A stretch of DNA of 14,364 nt. Origin: JAWWPG01 sp033850885. GTDB lineage: Bacteria; Actinomycetota; Actinomycetes; Propionibacteriales; Nocardioidaceae. The notes below the pieces were generated by a model that saw only the letters and a program-made list of their open reading frames with translations, searched no databases and had not been told where the DNA came from. The position numbers and the translations under genes were made by a program. This document shows positions 13,956 through 14,364 of the stretch, piece by piece. Location: contig JAWWPG010000051.1 in assembly GCA_033850885.1 (NCBI GenBank), forward strand, positions 1-14,364. The letters are read 5' to 3'. The first letter of the stretch is position 1. The number at the start of each line of letters is the position of its first letter.

Positions 13956-14364
<409 letters not shown>

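Overview
The window comes from the chromosome of a high-GC Gram-positive bacterium (Actinomycetota). Three things point there: very GC-rich codon third positions, heavy use of GTG starts (10 of the 14 genes by my start choices), and a gene order I recall from the Mycobacterium tuberculosis Rv1691-Rv1701 region: TPR protein, HAD phosphatase, small protein, tlyA, NAD kinase, recN, steA, steB/mctB, pyrG, Nudix hydrolase, xerD. The order is kept in one orientation, but here a DUF1015 gene and a short SSB-like gene sit inside it and the end of an rRNA operon lies upstream. I cannot name the genus. The block is shared by many actinobacterial orders and this is not necessarily a mycobacterium.

Layout, following transcription on the minus strand from right to left. 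Positions 14364-13721 hold the 3' part of a 23S rRNA gene, a spacer without tRNA, and 5S rRNA. A perfect 14-bp terminator hairpin with a UUCG loop follows. Next are a TPR-repeat gene (13609-12806) and a 125-residue SSB-like gene (12689-12312) preceded by two DnaA-box-like sites. A DUF1015 gene runs the other way (11033-12280) and has a promoter that looks leaderless. Leftward of it, in one direction, are the HAD phosphatase, a 70-residue protein, tlyA, nadK, recN, steA, steB/mctB, pyrG, a Nudix ADP-ribose pyrophosphatase, xerD, and the start of a flavin-dependent oxidoreductase cut by the window edge.

Many junctions overlap (GTGA, ATGCTTGA, GTGGCTGA) or leave only a few bases, so most of the left block is probably one or a few translationally coupled operons. 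The largest breaks in that block are the HAD/small-protein gap, which holds a 17-bp tandem repeat, and the steB/pyrG gap, which holds a candidate promoter and a leader that can fold in two mutually exclusive ways, one of them covering the pyrG ribosome binding site.

By role this is largely housekeeping: ribosome modification (tlyA), NADP supply (nadK), DNA repair and chromosome resolution (recN, xerD, SSB-like), cell separation (steA/steB), CTP synthesis (pyrG), and metabolite or lipid head-group clean-up (Nudix, HAD). I found no CRISPR array, insertion sequence, phage gene or defence island. The more unusual observations are the pyrG leader, the DnaA-type boxes before a tail-less SSB, the 17-bp tandem repeat, and the uncharacterised DUF1015 gene. 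No gap without a gene exceeds about 120 bases.
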